The notes under the pieces: generated by a model
Seen by the model: only the letters and a program-made list of their open reading frames with translations
Databases searched by the model: none
Told to the model about the DNA's origin: nothing
Program-made: the position numbers and the translations under genes
Assembly: GCF_030211955.1 (NCBI RefSeq)
Contig: NZ_JASODI010000019.1
Span: 1 to 47,285, forward strand
Direction: 5' to 3'
Length of the DNA stretch: 47,285 nt
From: Corynebacterium frankenforstense
GTDB lineage: Bacteria > Actinomycetota > Actinomycetes > Mycobacteriales > Mycobacteriaceae
In this document: one piece after another, positions 27,905 to 36,714 of the stretch
Layout: every line of letters begins with the position of its first letter
Numbering within the stretch: position 1 is the stretch's first letter

Positions 27905-28636
27905 TCAGAAGCGCGCGGTGACCTCGTACTCGACGACCCGGCCCGCGGCCAGCGAGGCCTGCACGTCGATCAGCCGCTGATTCGAGCTGCCGCAGAAGGG
28001 CTTGAGGCTCGACTCGTCGCGTTCCTCGGCGATGAACTGGCCCTCGATGAGCACGTCGAGGTTCTTGACCAGCTCCCAGCGGTCCCCGCCGATCAGCTCG
28101 AGGGTCTCCCACCGGTAGCCGGTGTAGGACCACACGGTCTTCTCCGGCAGCTCCGCGCGCACCCGCCGCACCAGCGGCAAAAGGTTCGTCGCGTTGAGCA
28201 TCGGCTCCCCGCCGCACAGGGTCAGCCCCGCCACGTGGCGCCCCGCCAGATCCTGCAGGATGCGCTCCTCGAGCTCGGCGGTGTACTCGACGCCGTAGTT
28301 CCGCTTCTGGGCGGCCTTGTTGTAGCAGCCCCGGCAGTTGAACGCGCAGAAGGAGACGTAGAGCGAGCAGCGCAACCCCTCGCCGTCGAGGACCTGGAAG
28401 GGCTTGTAGTCCGCGACGCGGAGCACCGGGGCGTCGGCCCAGGTGCGCGAGCGCCGGTCCATCCGCGCGATGCGCTCGAGGCGCTCGGCGGAGGTGTGCG
28501 GCGCGTCGTAGTAGCCGGCCAGCCCGGCGCCGGCGCCCGCTGCGCCGGCGCGCCCGGCACCCGCGCACGGTGCGTCGGTGCGCCCGGTGGCGGCAGGCGC
28601 GGCGTCGTCAATCGTGGTGCGCACGCCGGTGGTCAT
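27905..28636 (-). CDS. nrdG: Anaerobic ribonucleotide reductase activase (radical SAM)
   Basis: 243 aa. The radical-SAM cluster motif is CAFNCRGC (the Cx3Cx2C pattern), followed by GLTLCGGEPM and WSYTGYRWE. It makes the glycyl radical on NrdD using SAM. The first 45 residues (VRTTIDDAAPAATGRTDAPCAGAGRAGAAG) are a low-complexity extension not needed by the fold. Part of it comes from a dispersed-repeat copy (28599-28614), so the ancestral start may lie near AGYYDAPHTSAERL. It lies 13 nt downstream of nrdD in the same operon. The C-terminal CGSSNQRLIDVQASLAAGRVVEY block is family-typical. Confidence 0.92.
   Translation of the reverse strand: MTTGVRTTIDDAAPAATGRTDAPCAGAGRAGAAGAGAGLAGYYDAPHTSAERLERIARMDRRSRTWADAPVLRVADYKPFQVLDGEGLRCSLYVSFCAFNCRGCYNKAAQKRNYGVEYTAELEERILQDLAGRHVAGLTLCGGEPMLNATNLLPLVRRVRAELPEKTVWSYTGYRWETLELIGGDRWELVKNLDVLIEGQFIAEERDESSLKPFCGSSNQRLIDVQASLAAGRVVEYEVTARF
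28599..28614. repeat. Dispersed repeat copy in the nrdG N-terminal extension
   Basis: GCGGCGTCGTCAATCG form, encoding TIDDAA on the coding strand. Confidence 0.65.
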
Positions 28637-28649
28637 GGTCCTCCTTCAC

Positions 28650-30824
28650 TCACATGTGCTTGACGCGGGAGTTGATCTCGTTCTGCTTGCCGGCGACGAC
28701 GGGGCGCTTCATCGGCGAGCCCAGGTAGCCGCACAGCCGGCGGGTCACACTGGCCTGGGTCTCGTCGCGGTTGCCGCAGGTCGGGCAGTAGTAGCCCTCC
28801 TCGTCGCAGCGGAACTCGCCCTCGAAACCGCACAGGAAGCAGTAGTCGACCGGGGAGTTGACCCCGAAGTAGCCGACGTTGTCGAAGGCCTCGTCCCACA
28901 GCGCCTCGAAGGCCGCGGAGTTGGACTGCAGGTTCGGCGCCTCGACGTAGTACATGAACCCGCCCGGGGTCAGGTGCATGTAGGGCGCCTCGAAGTGGAT
29001 CTTCGAGACCGGGTCGGTGTCCTGGTAGCTCGGGAAATGAAAGGAGTTCTCGTAGTACTCGCGGTCGTTGACCCCGGGGATCTCGCCGAAGCGGTCGCGG
29101 TCGATCGCGGCGAAGCGGTCGCACAGCGACTCCGAGGGCGTCGAGTAGACCGTCAGCTTGGCGTGGAAGAGGTCCTGGACGGCGTCGACGCGGGCGTTGA
29201 TGTGCTCCATGATGTGCAGGCCCAGCGCGCGCAGGTCCGTGTCCTCCTGCCAGTGCTCCTCGCCGGTCAGCGCCACCATCGCGTTGTGGATGCCGATGTA
29301 GCCCAGCGAGATCGACGAGCGCTTCTCGTTCTTCCCCGTGTACCAGTCGCGCACCGAGGTGATCCCGGTCGGATCCCCCAGCCCGCCCTGGGTGTACATC
29401 ACCGGGGCGTTCTCCAGCTCGGCGCCGAGCACGATGTCCTCGCGCAGGTGCAGGGCGCGCACGGCCAAATCGACGGCCTCGTCCAGGGAGTCGAAGAAGA
29501 CGTCGCGGTCGCCCTCGGCCTGGATGGCCAGGTGCGGCAGGTTCAGCGAGACCACGCCGAGGTTGTTGCGCCCGACGATGCGGGGGCGGCCGTCCTCGTC
29601 CGCCCAGAAGTGCAGGAAGGAGCGGCAGCCCATCGGGGTGACCAAAAGGCCGTTCTTCTCCTCGCGGATGCGCGGCACGGAGATCAGGTCCGGGTAGATG
29701 CGCTTGGTCGAGCAGCGCATCGCGGCGCACTTGACGTCGTAGTTCGGGTCGCCCGGCGAGTGGTTCACGCCCTCGTCGACGAAGTAGAGCAGCTTGGGGA
29801 AGATCGCGGTCTCCCCGCTCATGCCCTTCTCGCGCACGGCGAGCATCGCCTTCTGGATCTCGCGGGCGCACCAGGAGGTGACCATGCCGAAGGAGACCGA
29901 GGTGAACGGGGTCTGCGCCGCCGAGGTGGTCAGCGTGTTGACCTGGTACTCGAAGGCCTGCATCGCGTCGTAGATGTCCTTCTGCGCCTTCTTGCGCGCC
30001 AGGCGCTCGACCTCGTCTTCGTCGTCGACGATCTCGGCGTAGAGGTCGCGGTCCTTCTGCAAGGTCAGCTCCGCGTAGGGCTCGAGCAGGCGGTCGATCT
30101 CGTGGATGGAGATGCCGCCGTACTGCTCGCCGGAGATCGCGCCGAGCAGCTGGACGAGCAGGGTGGCGGCCACGCCGATGGAGCGCGGCGGCTCGATGCG
30201 CGCGTTGCCGAGGGTGAAGCCGTGGGAGAGCAGGTACTCGAAGTCCGGCAGCGAGCAGTTCGGCAGCGCGCCGAAGGGCGAGCGGTCGAGGTCGTGCAGG
30301 TGGATCAGGCCCTTGATGTGGGCCCGGCGGATGTCCTCGGGGTAGATGCGCAGGCCCTCGGCGCGGGTGACGGCGCCGGCGAGGATCTCGCGCTGGGTGG
30401 TGAAGGTGCGCGAGTCCTTGTTGCCGTTCTCCGCCATGACGTCGACGTCCTTGCTGACTACCCGGTCGATGGCGTGGGTGAGGTCCGTGGCGGTGGCCAG
30501 CTGGGCCTCCTTGCGTGCGCCCTGCTCGCGCAGCGCGTCGCAGACCTCCGGCGAGTCCGCCAGGGCCTCTCCGAGGAACTCGCGGATGCGGGTGGTGGTA
30601 ACGGCGGCGTCGGCGCTGGAAGCGTCGGTGCCGGCGGCGTCTGCGTCAGCAGCATCAGCGGCGGCGGCCTCGACGCGGGCGGCAACCTCGGCGACGATCT
30701 CCCCGGCCGGGCGCGCGGGGCACACGCCGTAGACGCGCTCGGCGGAGCGCAGGTCGTTGAGGATCCTGGCGGGGAAGAACGCCACGTGTCGCCCGTCCCG
30801 CTTGATGACCGTCGCCTTCGTCAT
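28650..30824 (-). CDS. nrdD: Class III anaerobic ribonucleoside-triphosphate reductase
   Basis: 724 aa. The N-terminal ATP-cone-like segment is TKATVIKRDGRHVAFFPARILNDLRSAERV; an Ala/Asp linker (about 50-70) precedes the catalytic barrel. The C-terminus has the zinc cysteines CFLCGF and YYCPTCGN and the glycyl-radical loop TRRLCGYLGSP. It reduces ribonucleoside triphosphates without oxygen, so anaerobic or microaerobic growth is implied. The ATG at 30824 (MTKATV) is chosen since an upstream in-frame Met has no RBS. A likely NrdR box lies 179-194 nt upstream of the start. Confidence 0.95.
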   Translation of the reverse strand: MTKATVIKRDGRHVAFFPARILNDLRSAERVYGVCPARPAGEIVAEVAARVEAAAADAADADAAGTDASSADAAVTTTRIREFLGEALADSPEVCDALREQGARKEAQLATATDLTHAIDRVVSKDVDVMAENGNKDSRTFTTQREILAGAVTRAEGLRIYPEDIRRAHIKGLIHLHDLDRSPFGALPNCSLPDFEYLLSHGFTLGNARIEPPRSIGVAATLLVQLLGAISGEQYGGISIHEIDRLLEPYAELTLQKDRDLYAEIVDDEDEVERLARKKAQKDIYDAMQAFEYQVNTLTTSAAQTPFTSVSFGMVTSWCAREIQKAMLAVREKGMSGETAIFPKLLYFVDEGVNHSPGDPNYDVKCAAMRCSTKRIYPDLISVPRIREEKNGLLVTPMGCRSFLHFWADEDGRPRIVGRNNLGVVSLNLPHLAIQAEGDRDVFFDSLDEAVDLAVRALHLREDIVLGAELENAPVMYTQGGLGDPTGITSVRDWYTGKNEKRSSISLGYIGIHNAMVALTGEEHWQEDTDLRALGLHIMEHINARVDAVQDLFHAKLTVYSTPSESLCDRFAAIDRDRFGEIPGVNDREYYENSFHFPSYQDTDPVSKIHFEAPYMHLTPGGFMYYVEAPNLQSNSAAFEALWDEAFDNVGYFGVNSPVDYCFLCGFEGEFRCDEEGYYCPTCGNRDETQASVTRRLCGYLGSPMKRPVVAGKQNEINSRVKHM

Positions 30825-31002
30825 GGAGATCCGATACCGTCCTTTCGCTCTGACCGCTGTAATTACGTCGTTGTGACCTTGAGCAGCGAACTCCATCGTA
30901 AGAATGATCTTGAAGCATTTCATTTCTGTGAAAGGTCGCGCCTATCGGCGACCGCCACCTCTGGCTCCGCGGCCGCCTTTCCGCCGCTCAGATTTACATC
31001 AC

Positions 31003-31018
31003 ACACAATATGTAGTAC
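31003..31018 (-). promoter_or_regulatory. Candidate NrdR box
   Basis: ACACAATATGTAGTAC closely follows the NrdR consensus (ACACAATATATTGTGT-like palindrome). NrdR represses ribonucleotide reductase operons, which fits the position upstream of nrdD. Only one clear box was seen; known sites are usually paired. Confidence 0.65.
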
Positions 31019-31052
31019 CCCCTTTCAGGGTGTAACCCCATCCATGGGGCTG

Positions 31053-31113
31053 GACCACTACCGGACCACTGCTTGACCACCGCTCGACCACTGCCGGACC
31101 ACCGCTTGACGAC
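31053..31113. repeat. 11-bp tandem repeats before orn
   Basis: GACCAC begins at 31053, 31064, 31075, 31086 and 31097, with GACGAC at 31108, an exact 11-bp period. The 5-bp tails vary (TACCG, TGCTT, CGCTC, TGCCG, CGCTT). The last unit merges with a dispersed-repeat copy (31103-31120). Confidence 0.8.
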
Positions 31114-31154
31114 GTCGCGCCGACCGCACCGTCGCCTTGTTCTACAGTTGGGGC

Positions 31155-31808
31155 ATGTCCGCTCAAGCGACCGAAAATCACACCGTTGCCCCCAAGGACG
31201 ACCGGCTGGTCTGGATCGACCTCGAGATGACCGGCCTGGACATCCACCGGCACACCATCGTCGAGATCGCCGCGCTGGTCACCGACGCCCACCTCAACAT
31301 CCTCGGCGAAGGCGTGGACCTGGTCGTCCACGCCACCGACGAGCAGCTGGCGGAGATGGACGACTTCGTCCAGAACATGCACGCCACCAACGGCCTGACC
31401 GAGGAGATCCGCGCCTCGGAGGTGACCATGGAGCAGGCGGAGCAGGCCGTGCTCGACCTGATCGCGAAGCACTGCGACCCCGACCACCCCGCTCCCCTGG
31501 CCGGCAACTCCATCGCCACCGACCGCTCCTTCATCCGCGAGCAGATGCCGCGCCTGGACGCCGCCCTGCACTACCGGATGGTCGACGTCTCCTCGATCAA
31601 GGAGCTCGCGCGGCGCTGGTACCCGCGCGTCTACCACCACCAGCCCGACAAGGGCATGGCCCACCGCGCACTGGCCGACATCGTCGAGTCCATCCGCGAG
31701 CTGGACTACTACCGCCGCGTGGCCTTCGTCGCCGAACCGGGCCCGACCTCGGAGGAGGCGGCCACCGCACAGCAGGAAGCCACCGAGGCCTACCAGCGGT
31801 TTTTGTAA
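31155..31808 (+). CDS. orn: Oligoribonuclease
   Basis: 217 aa. DEDDh exonuclease: motif I in [27 protein letters not shown], motif II in [19 protein letters not shown], motif III in [23 protein letters not shown] with the catalytic His and Asp. It degrades 2-5 nt RNAs, the last step of mRNA turnover. The ATG is 6 nt after TACAGT (31143-31148), so the mRNA is probably leaderless. The C-terminal 25 residues ([20 protein letters not shown]) are a tail seen in actinobacterial orthologues. A tRNA-His follows 48 nt later. Confidence 0.95.
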   Translation: MSAQATENHTVAPKDDRLVWIDLEMTGLDIHRHTIVEIAALVTDAHLNILGEGVDLVVHATDEQLAEMDDFVQNMHATNGLTEEIRASEVTMEQAEQAVLDLIAKHCDPDHPAPLAGNSIATDRSFIREQMPRLDAALHYRMVDVSSIKELARRWYPRVYHHQPDKGMAHRALADIVESIRELDYYRRVAFVAEPGPTSEEAATAQQEATEAYQRFL

Positions 31809-31856
31809 ATGTGAACCGTTGGACTATGGTTGTCCACGCTGCATTTCGCGGCGATG

Positions 31857-31929
31857 GTGGATGTAGTTCAGCTGGTAGAGCACCAGGTTGTGATCCTGGG
31901 TGTCGCGGGTTCGAGTCCCGTCATCCACC
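31857..31929 (+). tRNA. tRNA-His (anticodon GUG)
   Basis: The acceptor GTGGATG/CATCCAC with the extra G at 31856 opposite C at 31929 is the hallmark of tRNA-His. The anticodon loop TTGTGAT carries GTG and the T arm is GCGGG-TTCGAGT-CCCGT. The CCA end is not encoded. TATGGT (31825-31830) is a possible -10. Confidence 0.95.
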
Positions 31930-31940
31930 CCGAAGAAGAC

Positions 31941-31970
31941 GAGCCCCGCACCGGAGACGGTGCGGGGCTC
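31941..31970 (+). terminator. Strong hairpin after tRNA-His
   Basis: A 12-bp GAGCCCCGCACC / GGTGCGGGGCTC stem with a short loop starts 11 nt after the tRNA. The T-run is weak (GTCG), so termination is likely but not textbook. Confidence 0.65.
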
Positions 31971-32093
31971 GTCGCATGCGCGGGCACGCCCCGACCGCGC
32001 AGGCCGCCGGCACCGACCCCGACCCCGGCGCGCGGCACGCGGCACGCGCGCCGCGCCACGCAGAGACGGCGAAGCCGCGGCGCCCGGGTGGGC

Positions 32094-32110
32094 GACGCGG
32101 CGTCGGCAAG
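32094..32110. repeat. Dispersed repeat copy (GCGGCGTCGGCAAG form)
   Basis: Intergenic, 17 nt beyond the L,D-transpeptidase stop, next to a run of GC-rich alternating sequence (31980-32093). Confidence 0.6.
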
Positions 32111-32126
32111 TGCGGGGGTGAGTCGA

Positions 32127-33314
32127 TCAGGCGGCGGTGTTGTCCTTGGCGTTGCCGGCCTTCCAGGTCTTCCAGGGTATGTTCCAGTCCCCCAGACCGT
32201 CGTAGCCGGAGAGCGTCTCGCCGGAGGTGTTCTTGACCTCGACGATGTCGCCGCGCTTGACGGTGTCCTGGAACCACTTGGCGGCCTCGGGCGTGACGTT
32301 GATGCAGCCGTGCGAGGTGTTCTGCGAGCCCTGCGCCCACACCGACCACGGCGCGGAGTGGACGTAGATGCCGGAGTAGGACATCTGCGTGGCCCAGTCG
32401 ACCGCGGTGCGGTAGCCGCCGGCCTCGTGCGAGAGGCCGAAGGTCTCGGAGTCCATGATCATCGACGGGTTCTTGTCGCCGATCATGTAGATGCCGTTCG
32501 GGGTGGCGTAGGCGCCGTCGCGGCCCAGGGAGACCGGGATGGTGCGCAGCGCCTCGCCGTTGCGGTAGACGGTCATCTGCTTGGTCGAGTCGTCGACGAC
32601 GGTGCGCACGTCGTCGCCGATGGTGAAGCAGGTCGCGTTGTCGGACTCGCCGTAGACCTCACCGCCGAGGTCCATGCCGTAGATGTCGGCCTCGACCTTG
32701 ACCTTGGTGCCCGGCCGCCAGTAGTTCTCGGGGCGCCAGCGCACCTCGTAGTTGTTGACCCAGAAGAACGCGCCCTCCACGGACGGCTCGGTGGTCACCT
32801 TGATGGCGTCCTGGGCGGCCTGGCGGTCCTCGATCGGCACGGAGAAGCGCGCGGCGATCGTCTGGCCGACGCCGACCTCGGCGTCCTCCAGCGGCGAAAG
32901 CGCCACGTTGGCGGTGTAAGACGGCATGATCGTCTGGAACTGGACGGAGGTCTTCTTGCCGTTCTTGTCGGTGGCCTTGACCGTGTAGGTGCGGTTGTAG
33001 CCGAGGACCTCGTCGGTGGTCCACTCCGTGTGGTCCTCGTTGAACTTGGCCTCGACCTCGTAGCCCTGCTCGTTGGTCATGGTGACGTCCTTGAGGCCCT
33101 CGCCCCGGGAGGTCACCGTCACCGGCTCGGAGGGGTCGACCTCGGTGGCGTCGTCCTTGACGGAGACCTCCGGTTCGGCGTCCTGCGTGGCCTCCTCGAC
33201 CTCTGCCGTGTTCTCGTGGTCGGGACCGGCCTGGCCGATCGTGCAACCTGACGCCACCAGCGCCACTACCGTCAGCGTGGCGGTGACGAACGCCCGTGTC
33301 CGGTAATGCTTCAT
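32127..33314 (-). CDS. L,D-transpeptidase lipoprotein (LppS-like)
   Basis: 395 aa. The signal peptide [18 protein letters not shown] ends in a lipobox (ASGC). Immunoglobulin-like modules (about 60-240, with [27 protein letters not shown] and [15 protein letters not shown]) precede the YkuD catalytic domain. That domain holds [33 protein letters not shown], the SHGCINV motif with nucleophilic Cys and the conserved His. It makes 3-3 cross-links in peptidoglycan outside the membrane, as in mycobacteria and corynebacteria. The ATG at 33314 follows ACGGAG; an in-frame upstream Met is not supported. TATGGT on the minus strand (33364-33369) is a candidate -10. Confidence 0.93.
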   Translation of the reverse strand: MKHYRTRAFVTATLTVVALVASGCTIGQAGPDHENTAEVEEATQDAEPEVSVKDDATEVDPSEPVTVTSRGEGLKDVTMTNEQGYEVEAKFNEDHTEWTTDEVLGYNRTYTVKATDKNGKKTSVQFQTIMPSYTANVALSPLEDAEVGVGQTIAARFSVPIEDRQAAQDAIKVTTEPSVEGAFFWVNNYEVRWRPENYWRPGTKVKVEADIYGMDLGGEVYGESDNATCFTIGDDVRTVVDDSTKQMTVYRNGEALRTIPVSLGRDGAYATPNGIYMIGDKNPSMIMDSETFGLSHEAGGYRTAVDWATQMSYSGIYVHSAPWSVWAQGSQNTSHGCINVTPEAAKWFQDTVKRGDIVEVKNTSGETLSGYDGLGDWNIPWKTWKAGNAKDNTAA

Positions 33315-33908
33315 CTCCGTCAATCCTTTGAATTTTCGACTACCCCACAGGAGATCTGCGGTCACCATACCCTCTTTACGAGCCACCGCCACACACCGTT
33401 AGCCGCGACGCACAAACGTAATCAAACGGTTATCGAGAGTTTGTCGGAAACGGCAATCTTCCCCGGTCACGACGCTTTTCCCGGTCTCCGCCGGAACATG
33501 GCGGACGTTGTGTGAGCGACGCCCCTCCCCCGCGCCGGGGTGCCGCCCGCGCGCGATTGAGGACACGTACACGGATAGTAGTCCGCTTGCCTATTGGCGG
33601 ACCAAACAGAGCGAGGAGCACTCCCCGCGCGGGGTGGGCGCTGTGCGAGCGCGGGCAGGCGCGCGCCGACACGCTTGACGACGTCGCGCCCCACGGCGCG
33701 GCGGGTACCACCCCTCGGCGCGCCGCGTGGCGTCGGCAATCGGGCGCGGCGCCAACGCGCCGCGCGCAAGTGCGCCACAGAGGCACCGGCCAAGCACCGC
33801 GACGGAATGCATGAAATGACCTATGACCAGCCGATTTTACGGTCCCCGGGTGCGGTGCTAAAGTAACTGTCCGTTGCAGGGGAGCGGCACAGACCGCCCG
33901 AGCAACAT
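33315..33908. other. 594-bp intergenic region between L,D-transpeptidase and tRNA-Lys
   Basis: The transpeptidase-proximal 170 bp are AT-richer and hold its promoter. The middle (33500-33790) is very GC-rich, has no convincing gene, and contains the inverted pair of dispersed repeats at 33672-33742. Close to the tRNA, TTTACG (33836-33841) and TAAAGT (33859-33864) with a 17-nt spacer look like a vegetative promoter. Small open frames in the middle have no RBS or recognisable product. Confidence 0.65.
33672..33742. repeat. Inverted pair of the dispersed repeat, 71 bp
   Basis: The left end is CGCTTGACGACGTCGCGCC (33672-33690) and the right end is GGCGTCGGCAATCG (33729-33742). The interior is GC-rich and half-palindromic (ggcgcggcgggta, ccctcggcgcgcc). 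Intergenic. Confidence 0.6.
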
Positions 33909-33984
<76 letters not shown>

Positions 33985-33998
33985 ATAACAGCAGGTAG

Positions 33999-34025
33999 GG
34001 CCCGGTACATCGTACCGGGCCTTTT
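33999..34025 (+). terminator. Terminator after tRNA-Lys
   Basis: A 10-bp perfect stem GGCCCGGTAC / GTACCGGGCC with a 3-nt loop is followed by TTTTCT. Confidence 0.92.
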
Positions 34026-34070
34026 CTGCATGCGGGGGGCAGCGGCAGCCGCGGCGCGGGCCTTACCGCC

Positions 34071-35378
34071 TCACCACTCCCCGTCGTTCTCCGGCGGCTC
34101 GGCCTCGACCTCGGCGAGCTCCTCGGCGTCGAGGCTCTCGGGGCGGTCGCCGTCGACGGTCAGCTCGCGCAGGCGGTCCTCCGGGTCGTGCAGCGCGATG
34201 TCCAGGCCGGCTGCGCGCATCTTCGCCAGCACGGAGGACAGGAACCTCCGCCCGATCGACTCGACGGTGACCACGCGGGTGACGTCGAGGACCAGGCGGC
34301 CCTCGGTGAAGTCGTGGCGGGCGATCTCGTGCAGGATCGACTCGGCGGCGGAGAAGTTGATCACGCCCTGCAGGGTCAGCACCGTGTCCTCGCCGTGGAC
34401 CAGGATGGAGCGCACCGCGTGCACGCCGACCTCGGCGGGGTTCATCAGGTGCAGGCCCATCGAGTCGGAGAGCAGCTCGTAGAGCAGCCGGCCGCGCACG
34501 CTGTTGCCCTCGGAGTCGAGCCGCGGCGAGAAGGTGCCGATGCCCAGCTGGCCGGGCAGCGAGCCGAGCAGCCCGCCGGAGACCCCGGACTTGGCCGGGA
34601 TGCCGACACGCGCCATCCAGCGCCCGGCGCCGTCGTACATGCCCGCCGAGCTCATCACCGCCAGCGTCAGGCGCGCCACGCCGGGGTCGAGGACGCGCTC
34701 GCCGGTCTGCGGCTGCACCCCGCCGTTGGCCAGGGTCGCGGCCATCACAGCCAGGTCGCGCACGCTGACCTCGGCGGCGCACTGGCGGATGTAGCTGTCG
34801 ACGGCGTCGCGGGCGTCGTCGTTGATCACGCCGTGGCTGCGCAGCATGTGCGCCAGCGCCAGGTTGCGGTCGGCGCTGGCCAGCTCGTTGTCCGCCAGGT
34901 CCTCGTCGACGCTCAAGTCACGCCCCGCGAGGCGGCCGAGGAAGTCGTGGATGACGGCCACGCGGTCCTCCACACTGGACTCGGTGCCGTTGATCAGCTG
35001 GTTGACCGCGATGGCGCCGGCGTTGATCATCGGGTTCATCGGCCGGTGGGTGCTGCGGTCCAGCGAGAGCTCGTTGAAGGACTCCCCTGACGGCTCCAGC
35101 CCGACGACGTCGAGCACCTTCTCGCCGTGCTCCTGCAGCGCGAGCCCGAAGACGAACGGCTTGGTGATCGACTGCATGGTGAACAGCCGGTCGGCGTCGC
35201 CGGCGGCGTAGATGCGCCCGGAGACGGTGCACAGCGCGATCGCCAGCGGGTCCGGGTCGGCCTCGGCGAGGTTCGGGATGTAGTCGGCCACCGCGCCGTC
35301 GGTGTTGTCGCGCACCTCGTCGAGCAGGTTCTCCAGGTACTGCGGCACCGGCGACTTGATCTGTTCCACCACGGTCAT
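34071..35378 (-). CDS. glsA: Glutaminase with C-terminal STAS domain
   Basis: 435 aa. Residues 1-310 are a serine-type glutaminase: the catalytic MQSITKPFVFGLAL (SxxK), the RPMNPMINAGAIAVNQL block and the GIPAKSGVSGGLLGSLPGQLGIGTFSPRLD block. Residues about 325-435 are a STAS-like domain (VLTLQGVINFSAAESILHEIARHDFTEGRLVLDVTRV) with an acidic Glu/Pro tail. It deaminates glutamine to glutamate. The extra domain is also known from the C. glutamicum enzyme and may regulate it. The ATG at 35378 follows GAAGGGTGG. The gene is convergent with tRNA-Lys. Confidence 0.93.
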   Translation of the reverse strand: MTVVEQIKSPVPQYLENLLDEVRDNTDGAVADYIPNLAEADPDPLAIALCTVSGRIYAAGDADRLFTMQSITKPFVFGLALQEHGEKVLDVVGLEPSGESFNELSLDRSTHRPMNPMINAGAIAVNQLINGTESSVEDRVAVIHDFLGRLAGRDLSVDEDLADNELASADRNLALAHMLRSHGVINDDARDAVDSYIRQCAAEVSVRDLAVMAATLANGGVQPQTGERVLDPGVARLTLAVMSSAGMYDGAGRWMARVGIPAKSGVSGGLLGSLPGQLGIGTFSPRLDSEGNSVRGRLLYELLSDSMGLHLMNPAEVGVHAVRSILVHGEDTVLTLQGVINFSAAESILHEIARHDFTEGRLVLDVTRVVTVESIGRRFLSSVLAKMRAAGLDIALHDPEDRLRELTVDGDRPESLDAEELAEVEAEPPENDGEW

Positions 35379-35418
35379 TCCACCCTTCGGTCGGTCGCAC
35401 ACAGGCTACCCGCCCCCC

Positions 35419-35553
35419 GATTGCCGACGCCGTGCTTCCCGCCCCCCGGCGCACCCGTGCGGCGTGGGCGGGCGGGGCGCGCGGAGCGCACCCCAGGTCA
35501 CGCGCACCGGGTGCGCCGGCGCGCCGCGTGGGGGACGCGGGGCGTCGGCAATC
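35419..35553. repeat. Inverted pair of the dispersed repeat, 135 bp
   Basis: The left end is GATTGCCGACGCCG (35419-35432) and the right end is GACGCGGGGCGTCGGCAATC (35534-35553), with GATTGCCGACGCC exactly reverse-complemented at the two ends. The interior is about 80 % GC with internal dyads. It fills most of the glsA / lacI intergenic space. Confidence 0.7.
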
Positions 35554-35593
35554 ACGCGCCGCCACGGGCGGAAACGTACTTATATTGCCCCTT

Positions 35594-36701
35594 ATGCAGG
35601 AAGCAGACTCGACGCCGGAGGGCGGGCCGGACCGCAAGGTCACGATCTACGACGTCGCCGCGGCGGCCGGGGTGTCGGCCGCGACGGTCTCCCGGGCCCT
35701 GAACAGGCCGGACCGGGTCAGCTTCCGCACCGCGGAGAAGGTGCGCGCGGCAGCGAAGAAACTGGGCTACCGGCGCGAGCTGGCCACGCGCAGCAACCCG
35801 GGGCGCGAGCGCACGGGCAACCTCGGCATCGTGGTCGCGGACAACACCAACCCGTTCTTCCTGGAGATCATCCGCGGCGCCGAGCACGCCGCGCACGTCG
35901 GCGAGTTCCAGGTGCTCGTGGCCAACGTCGACGAGGTGCGCGGGCGCTCGCACTCCGCCGCCGAGGCGTTCATCCCGCACGTCGACGCGCTGCTGCTGGC
36001 CTCGGCGCGGCTGAGCAACAACGAGGTCGCCAAGATCGCCCGTCGGCTGCCGACGGTGTGCGTCAATCGGCCGGTGCCCGGGGTGCCCAGTGTGCTGGTG
36101 GACAACTACGAGGGCGCGACCAAGGCGGCCAGCCACCTCGAGGAGCTCGGCGCGCGCTCGATCACCTACATCGGCGGCCCAGACGGATCGTGGGCGGACG
36201 CGATCCGGCTGCGCGGGCTGCTCGACGCGGTGGGCAACGCGGAGACCACCGAGGACGTGGTCACCTTCACCCGCAGCGCGCAGCTGCCGCTGGAGCAGGT
36301 GCGCCGCTCGCGCGGGTCTCGGTGCACCCTATGCACGCCGACGCGCCGACCACCCGCCGGCGGGCAGCGGGCCTTCGTGCGCTGGCGCAAGGACCCCACG
36401 GACGCGGTGATGTGCTTCAACGACCTGGTGGCCATCGGATTCATGCAGCAGGCCCGCCACGACGGATGGCGGGTGCCCGAGGACGTCGCCGTGGTCGGCT
36501 TCGACAACACGGAGCTGACCACGATCGTGCGGCCCTCGCTGACCACGGTGGCCAGGCCGCTGCGCTCGATCGGGCGCGTTGGCCGCGGCCAACGCGATGG
36601 CGCTGGTGCGCGGCGAGCGCGGGCCGATGAGCCGGCCGCACGTGCTTCCGACCCGGCTGATCGAGCGGGAGTCGACGCGGCGCGCGCCCGGCGGGGACTG
36701 A
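35594..36701 (+). pseudogene. LacI-family sugar regulator, frameshifted
   Basis: The N-terminal HTH (TIYDVAAAAGVSAATVSRAL) and hinge are intact, as is most of the ligand domain (LGIVVADNTNPFFLEIIRGAE, VCVNRPVPGVPSVLVDNYEGA, VMCFNDLVAIGF). Reading through requires three frame changes. One base is missing near 36317 (restoring GFSVHPMHADAPTT), one is extra near 36353, and one extra C near 36575 is needed to reach the natural end ALAAANAMALVRGERGPMSRPHVLPTRLIERES, whose TGA lies at 36699-36701. The uncorrected frame runs to 36745 with a nonsense tail. The ATG is 7 nt after TATATT (35581-35586), a leaderless start. The likely former role was control of the adjacent manD/gluconokinase genes. Confidence 0.8.
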
Positions 36702-36714
36702 GTCTGCGGCCGCC

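Larger units (their letters stand above)
30825..31154. other. 330-bp divergent promoter region between nrdD and orn
   Basis: No gene of credible coding quality. The nrdD-proximal 110 bp are AT-richer and would form its leader, with TACGAT as a possible -10 on the minus strand. The centre has the NrdR-like box and the small palindrome CCCCAT-CC-ATGGGG (31036-31049). The orn-proximal part holds the 11-bp tandem repeats and a dispersed-repeat copy. Confidence 0.7.

Noticed and set aside
33512..33866. Short open frames in the GC-rich gap before tRNA-Lys.
   Set aside because: Arg/Ala/Pro-rich peptides with no RBS that overlap the inverted repeat element; composition artefact.
36310..36580. Programmed ribosomal frameshifting in the lacI-type gene.
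   Set aside because: Three separate changes are needed, there is no slippery heptamer, and the neighbouring manD is plainly broken.
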